From the NCBI GenBank assembly GCA_021806355.1, contig JAJZXT010000068.1, positions 1 through 10,197 on the forward strand: a DNA stretch of 10,197 bases, written 5' to 3'. Shown here one piece after another: positions 6,833 through 10,197 of this stretch (position 1 is the stretch's first letter; each line of letters starts with the position of its first letter). The translations under genes were made by a program, and so were the position numbers. The notes beneath the pieces are model-generated. The model was not told where the DNA came from, made no database searches, and worked only from the letters and a program-made list of their open reading frames with translations. The stretch comes from Thermoplasmata archaeon. Lineage in GTDB: Archaea > Thermoplasmatota > Thermoplasmata > Thermoplasmatales > Thermoplasmataceae.

Positions 6833-7718
6833 TGAAAATCCTCCCTATGAACGAGTGAAAACGAGATTTGATTATGTTCCTGATACTAACTGAATTCTTC
6901 CGTAAAAATATAGAAATGCACGTAAGAGTGAACAGGACGATAGATGCCAATTCTATAATGAAGATACTGTTCCCCGGCTTGAGATAGTTACTCGAAGTGT
7001 ATAGTTCAGAATGCATAAGATAGAGCGGAAGGTTTGCTGAGAATCCAGAGATTGAAAATAAAAACATATTCAGAATAGAAAGCCCAGAGGTACCATAAAC
7101 AGAGGAAATCCTGGATGAGATTTCAAATGAGATTGGATAAATTAAAAAGACCGATATTATTGAAAACCCTTTGTTTGGCAAAATCGATGACAAGAATAAC
7201 ACAAATGTAACAGGCATCACAAGAATTGACATAAGAGCAAGAGATACTAAAAAAGGATCAATTATTACCCCTGATGTTATGATATATCCATTATAAAAAA
7301 TGTAGAATTCTCCTATAAGTGAAAAGCAAAGAACGATCGCAAAAATGAGAATCATTGACGAAACGAACTTCCCAATAACGTATTCAACGGTATTAAAGTT
7401 CAATAGCTTGAGGATAGTGAAATTTTTATTTTCTATATCATCAGATATGATTATTGCCGGAATAATAAGTAGTATTGGGTTTAGATAATTTTCCGTGTTG
7501 CTGTTATATATGGTTGATATTATATTGCTTTTGAGACCCAGATTATATGAAACTAAGGTTATAATTTGTGATTTCTTGTTTATACTATTCGTATATAACA
7601 GGTCAAGAATTATTAGTATGGCTGCACCGAGTATTATGATGAAATACCACGACTTTACCATAAGAGTAATGTCTTTTGTGATTTGTCCCTTTAGAGTCTT
7701 TAATGCTGTTTTATTCAC
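6822..7718 (-). CDS. ABC-2 type transporter permease subunit
   Basis: An integral membrane protein expected to form the export channel with the ATPase encoded just upstream. Six hydrophobic segments are visible in the 298 residues: about 24-43, 80-97, 118-142, 154-180, 185-200 and 251-270. The short loop SDDIENKNFTILKLLNFN after segment 2, leading to EYVIGKF, corresponds to the E-x-x-x-G-T-L-x-x-L...GK element of ABC-2 permeases. The GTG at 7718 is preferred: it overlaps the ATPase stop by 8 bases (GTGAATAA), a typical coupling arrangement. A GTG at 7787 would overlap the ATPase gene by 77 bases. The substrate cannot be read from sequence. Context suggests export of, or resistance to, the secreted protein at 9180-10043. 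The transporter half-call is solid; the role is inferred. Confidence 0.83.
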   Translation of the reverse strand: MNKTALKTLKGQITKDITLMVKSWYFIIILGAAILIILDLLYTNSINKKSQIITLVSYNLGLKSNIISTIYNSNTENYLNPILLIIPAIIISDDIENKNFTILKLLNFNTVEYVIGKFVSSMILIFAIVLCFSLIGEFYIFYNGYIITSGVIIDPFLVSLALMSILVMPVTFVLFLSSILPNKGFSIISVFLIYPISFEISSRISSVYGTSGLSILNMFLFSISGFSANLPLYLMHSELYTSSNYLKPGNSIFIIELASIVLFTLTCISIFLRKNSVSIRNIIKSRFHSFIGRIFNEN

Positions 7719-8625
7719 TTCTTTGAATTGTTTCAAGATATTCTTCCTCCAAGCTTTGGTACTGCTGCTTGATAATTTTTGCCCCACAGTCTATAAGGTA
7801 TTTAATTACCTCATTTTTTATTGATTCATCGTTTATTGCAACATGATATTTATTTTGCGAATTCACTGCCTCTAATCCAAATTCTTTAATTTTCTTGGAA
7901 ATTGGATCTATGTTTTCACACTCAAATGTTATGTGAAATATCCTTTCATTCCTTGATAATTGTGTCATTTTCCCTTTTTCTAGAAGAAATATATTATCTG
8001 CTATCCTTTCGACATATGTCATATCATGACTGCTCATGAGTATTCCCTTACCGGATTCTTTCATCTTTTTGAGAATTTCAATAATGTCCGAACAAGTCTT
8101 CGGATCAAGTCCTTCAAATGGCTCGTCCAGAATTATGAGGGCAGGATTATTGTTCAAAGCCCTGATGATGTCGACCTTTCTTGACATTCCCTTTGAGAAA
8201 TATTTCATCTTTCTCTTTTTAGCTTCGCTTATGCCCATCTGACTAAGCAATCCAACATAATTTGAAGACTGGGCTGACATATTATCGTAATACAATAGAT
8301 TCTCCTCAGCACTCAACGACTGAAAATTTATACTTGTCTCAGGAACATATCCAAAACTTCCATTGATATGAATTTCGCCACCATCCTTAGCAATCAATCC
8401 TATGATAATTTTCAGGAGTGTAGACTTTCCAACTCCATTTTCCCCAACAACACAAAGGCATTCTCCCTTTTTGAGTTCCATATCAATAGAATTTAATATC
8501 ACTTTTCGAGATTTCTTTTTGGGAAATCCGTATGATTTTCTTAAGTCTTTAATTTGTAGAATGGTTTCATCCGAGAAGTTAATCTTATCTTTTTTTATTC
8601 TTAAACCTAATATTTTACTCACCAC
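7711..8625 (-). CDS. ABC transporter ATP-binding protein (ABC-2 exporter type)
   Basis: The 304-residue cytosolic ATPase powers the adjoining permease. Motifs in order: Walker A GENGVGKST (61-69); a Q-loop region FGYVPETS (91-98) in which the usual Gln is replaced, as in many exporters with GYxPE; signature YFSKGMSRK (142-150), diverged from LSGGQ; Walker B ALIILDEP (162-169); D-loop GLD (172-174); and H-loop SSHD (198-201). A C-terminal extension (about 228-304) ends in YQSLEEEYLETI, as in drug, bacteriocin and polysaccharide exporter ATPases, where a similar segment contacts the permease. The GTG start lies 6 bases after the stop of the upstream anchored-protein gene. The next gene overlaps its stop by 8 bases. 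Family call very sure; substrate unknown. Confidence 0.93.
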   Translation of the reverse strand: MVSKILGLRIKKDKINFSDETILQIKDLRKSYGFPKKKSRKVILNSIDMELKKGECLCVVGENGVGKSTLLKIIIGLIAKDGGEIHINGSFGYVPETSINFQSLSAEENLLYYDNMSAQSSNYVGLLSQMGISEAKKRKMKYFSKGMSRKVDIIRALNNNPALIILDEPFEGLDPKTCSDIIEILKKMKESGKGILMSSHDMTYVERIADNIFLLEKGKMTQLSRNERIFHITFECENIDPISKKIKEFGLEAVNSQNKYHVAINDESIKNEVIKYLIDCGAKIIKQQYQSLEEEYLETIQRSE

Positions 8626-8631
8626 TCACTT

Positions 8632-9174
8632 TTAAATATATATGTATTTGTAATTGATTATAACACTCTGCGATGAATAATGATGATTTCCGAATTCTGA
8701 AAACATGTAATAGGCATAATACCCAGAAGGAACCTTATCGGATGCATTTACCCCTAAAGACCATATAATTTTATCTTTTGGATGTGAATTAGAAATATCG
8801 AAAGGTAAATAATAGCTTATGTAACAATATTGTTGTTTGAGTAGATATGGATTGCAAATGGGATCAAGAACTTGACGCTTTGAACTTGAGATGTTCTTGC
8901 TAAGGCTCTCATTGCTGCCCCCTAAATAGACCATGCAAAAACCGTTTGTGGGGGATTCATTCGTAAAATGAAAGTAAACGTTTCCTGTCCATGTGGCATT
9001 GAGAAAAATTGTGACGTTGTTGCTATTACTATAGTTTTCCTTGGTGAAATCCACTGAAAAAGTTATATCCCCATACACTGGCTTTTTTGATTCTAAAATT
9101 GAATAATACTGAGAAAAGACTAATATCAGAAAAATAGAAAAAATAAAAATAAAAATTTTAAAAAAAATCTTCAT
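8632..9174 (-). CDS. Small membrane-anchored extracytoplasmic protein (paralogue A of the accessory block)
   Basis: Not recognised. The 180 residues begin with a very hydrophobic Phe/Ile-rich segment (3-20) acting as anchor or uncleaved signal. The outer domain carries cysteines at 80, 107 and 117 and many sequons (48, 53, 59, 72, 88, 94, 143). Segments TGNVYFHF (63-70) with FCMVYLG (79-85), and PSGYY (149-153) followed by a final hydrophobic strand, have counterparts in the protein at 5790-6371. The ATG at 9174 is chosen because the frame upstream (to a TTG at 9255) overlaps the secreted-protein gene and because the membrane segment begins immediately after it. The gap to the upstream stop is 5 bases, so the gene is co-transcribed and probably coupled. 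It lies directly between the secreted protein and the ABC ATPase. A self-protection role is a hypothesis. Confidence 0.72.
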   Translation of the reverse strand: MKIFFKIFIFIFSIFLILVFSQYYSILESKKPVYGDITFSVDFTKENYSNSNNVTIFLNATWTGNVYFHFTNESPTNGFCMVYLGGSNESLSKNISSSKRQVLDPICNPYLLKQQYCYISYYLPFDISNSHPKDKIIWSLGVNASDKVPSGYYAYYMFSEFGNHHYSSQSVIINYKYIYI

Positions 9175-9179
9175 TTTAA

Positions 9180-10043
9180 TCAATTGAGAATCGGAGTGCA
9201 ATAAGATGATGTCAATTGTAAACTTGAACCAGCCGTACAATAGTTTGTTGTCCAAGCCCAGCCGGGAGATGATTTTATGTAAGTTGTATTTCCAATTGAG
9301 CTATAATCTATGGCTTGTTGGTACCCAGGTTTGTAGTTTACTGCGGTTGCGGTAACGAAGCGTGCATATGATTTTCCTCCGACATGACTTTCAAATTGCC
9401 ACTGATCGTTATTGGTAAGCCCGTGTTTTTCTTCCATACAGAAATCATAAAGATCGTATGTGTAAGATACTCCAACCGTTGCTGAACCCGAAATACCACC
9501 TCCAGATGCCCCTACAGTAACTGAAGCGGAAACCGTTACTTGTGCCTGAACACCAGATTGATAACACCCACTAGGATGTTCGTCTTGTAAGTCTCCGTAT
9601 GGAACTGGCCAATTAAAGCGATGGCCCCACAAATTTACTGGTACCTCATATCTGGGGCAATAAATTGAGCTATAAATAGTGTTTGATGCGCCAACTGCGT
9701 TATTTGAATTTATATTGGCACCATTTAGTGCGTTCACCTTAGAATCCAAAACATAAAAGAGTAGATTATATGTGCTGTTATAATACACATAGAAATATTG
9801 GATTGCGTTTGTGTGCCCGTTGGTTGAGGTTTCCGTTGTATATTTGGTGTATAGTTGTTTAACGCTATAAGAGACCATTCCGTTTGATACTGTTCCAGAT
9901 TCAGGTAAATAATTTATTACCGTAGACCCTGTACTACTATTCGGGCTGTTCAGGATCGAAGATGACATTCCGATCGTGGGTAGCATAAACATTACAATAA
10001 TCGCAGACGCTATTATCCAACCAGTTTTTGTTGTGTTATTCAT
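9180..10043 (-). CDS. Secreted beta-rich protein of unknown family; candidate pore-forming or bacteriocin-like effector
   Basis: Not recognised. The 287 residues start with a signal peptide (hydrophobic 8-25, WIIASAIIVMFMLPTIGM) with no lipobox cysteine, so the mature protein is probably released or held at the surface. There is no second membrane helix. The middle region has strictly alternating small and hydrophobic residues: QVTVSASVTVGAS (168-180), a GGG turn (181-183), then ISGSATVGVSYTY (184-196). These could be two strands of a hairpin long enough to cross a membrane. Cysteines are at 129, 160, 202, 269 and 282. The region 80-100 is rich in aromatics (QYFYVYY) and the end carries PGWAWTTNYC (260-269). 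Sequons occur at the N-terminus and at residue 252. It is the first gene of the accessory unit; its ATG lacks a ribosome binding site and lies just downstream of a strong TATA box. An S-layer-associated, enzyme or adhesin role cannot be excluded. Confidence 0.75.
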   Translation of the reverse strand: MNNTTKTGWIIASAIIVMFMLPTIGMSSSILNSPNSSTGSTVINYLPESGTVSNGMVSYSVKQLYTKYTTETSTNGHTNAIQYFYVYYNSTYNLLFYVLDSKVNALNGANINSNNAVGASNTIYSSIYCPRYEVPVNLWGHRFNWPVPYGDLQDEHPSGCYQSGVQAQVTVSASVTVGASGGGISGSATVGVSYTYDLYDFCMEEKHGLTNNDQWQFESHVGGKSYARFVTATAVNYKPGYQQAIDYSSIGNTTYIKSSPGWAWTTNYCTAGSSLQLTSSYCTPILN

Positions 10044-10068
10044 TCAAATTCTGCGATGAATTGCTTCA

Positions 10069-10086
10069 TTATATATATATATATTC
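10069..10086 (-). promoter_or_regulatory. Strong TATA box driving the accessory gene block
   Basis: An 18-base alternating TA run lies with its centre about 30-35 bases before the ATG at 10043. Archaeal transcription starts roughly 25 bases past the TATA box, so the mRNA should begin at or just before the ATG. No Shine-Dalgarno sequence is present in 10044-10060, which agrees with leaderless translation. Downstream genes of the unit that need internal initiation do have strong ribosome sites (6376-6385 and 6838-6845). Confidence 0.65.
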
Positions 10087-10106
10087 CGTGACAAATACTG
10101 TCATGC

Positions 10107-10196
10107 CTAAAAACGTGGAATAATTTGAATTCTCGTTTGAATTGCCCAGTAAAATCCCATATCATAAGAAACCGGAGAACCGATCATGCCTATTTG
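10107..10196 (-). CDS. Possible C-terminal end of a gene extending beyond the window
   Basis: The minus strand is open from the window edge to a TAG at 10107-10109. The 29-residue peptide includes IGSPVSYDMGFYWAIQ and ends IIPRF. It has protein-like composition but no recognisable motif, and 29 open codons are easily found by chance. If real, its stop lies about 20 bases upstream of the TATA box of the accessory block, so the block would still have its own promoter. Confidence 0.25.
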   Translation of the reverse strand, partial: QIGMIGSPVSYDMGFYWAIQTRIQIIPRF

Positions 10197-10197
10197 C

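Noticed and set aside
7719..7787. Upstream extension of the permease (extra 23 residues from a GTG)
   Set aside because: It overlaps the ATPase C-terminus by 77 bases; the GTG at 7718 with an 8-base stop overlap is the usual coupled arrangement.
7495..7824. Plus-strand hydrophobic open frame of 109 codons
   Set aside because: It is antisense to the permease and ATPase genes; its hydrophobicity mirrors the membrane-segment codons on the other strand.
9121..9170. A/T homopolymer-rich stretch, considered as a replication or regulatory element
   Set aside because: It encodes the Phe/Ile-rich membrane anchor of the protein starting at 9174, which explains the composition.
9175..9255. Upstream extension of the anchored protein (extra 27 residues from a TTG)
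   Set aside because: It overlaps the secreted-protein gene, puts a poorly hydrophobic segment before the signal anchor and is unnecessary given the ATG at 9174.
8667..10061. 12-base match TCTGCGATGAAT near 8668 and near 10050
   Set aside because: A match this short is expected a few times by chance in 10 kb, and the copies have unrelated surroundings.
176..10091. 11-base inverted match TATTCCGTGAC near 177-187 and 10082-10092, considered as ends of a mobile unit
   Set aside because: Matches of this length are common by chance at this window size, and no extended similarity flanks either copy.
1..10197. CRISPR array, tRNA or rRNA genes
   Set aside because: I saw no regularly spaced repeats and no tRNA- or rRNA-like conserved segments on either strand; covariance searches were not possible.

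Overview
The window looks like part of a chromosome from a cell-wall-less, acidophilic archaeon of the Thermoplasmatales type. The support is a Nob1-like PIN plus zinc-ribbon protein, a citrate synthase whose C-terminus reads like the Thermoplasma enzyme, archaeal TATA boxes lying so close to starts that transcripts would be leaderless or nearly so, strong GGAGG-type ribosome binding sites at internal operon genes, frequent TTG/GTG starts, and secreted or anchored proteins rich in N-x-S/T sequons. The assignment rests on recognition, not on a search.

Left edge (1-509): the first 188 bases read like the C-terminal tail of an IS605/IS1341-type transposase (TnpB), followed by about 320 bases with no convincing gene and a TATA box at 467-482. 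Then comes a plus-strand family-2 glycosyltransferase (510-1508), which converges on a minus-strand group.

Housekeeping block (1544-3840, minus strand): citrate synthase, then a Nob1-like 16S rRNA-processing nuclease, then a cyclase/kynurenine-formamidase-family hydrolase. The three are tightly packed and probably co-transcribed. Upstream on the same strand (3921-5663) is a strongly diverged member of the acyl/aryl-CoA synthetase (ANL) superfamily. It has lost the phosphate-binding loop and carries Arg where the C-terminal catalytic Lys should be, so it is probably a pseudoenzyme.

Accessory block (5790-10043, minus strand): six genes with small gaps or overlaps, AT-rich, behind one strong TATA element. 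In transcription order they encode a secreted 287-residue protein with a long alternating beta-hairpin segment; a small membrane-anchored, cysteine- and sequon-rich protein; an ABC ATPase; an ABC-2 permease; and two more small anchored proteins of the same general design. This layout (secreted protein, dedicated ABC-2 transporter, several small surface proteins) matches the logic of a bacteriocin/immunity or surface-modifying system. I know of no named family for the non-ABC members. It is the best candidate for an undescribed system here, possibly an archaeal pore-forming protein with its self-protection genes. The right edge (10044-10197) holds the promoter and perhaps the last 29 codons of another minus-strand gene.
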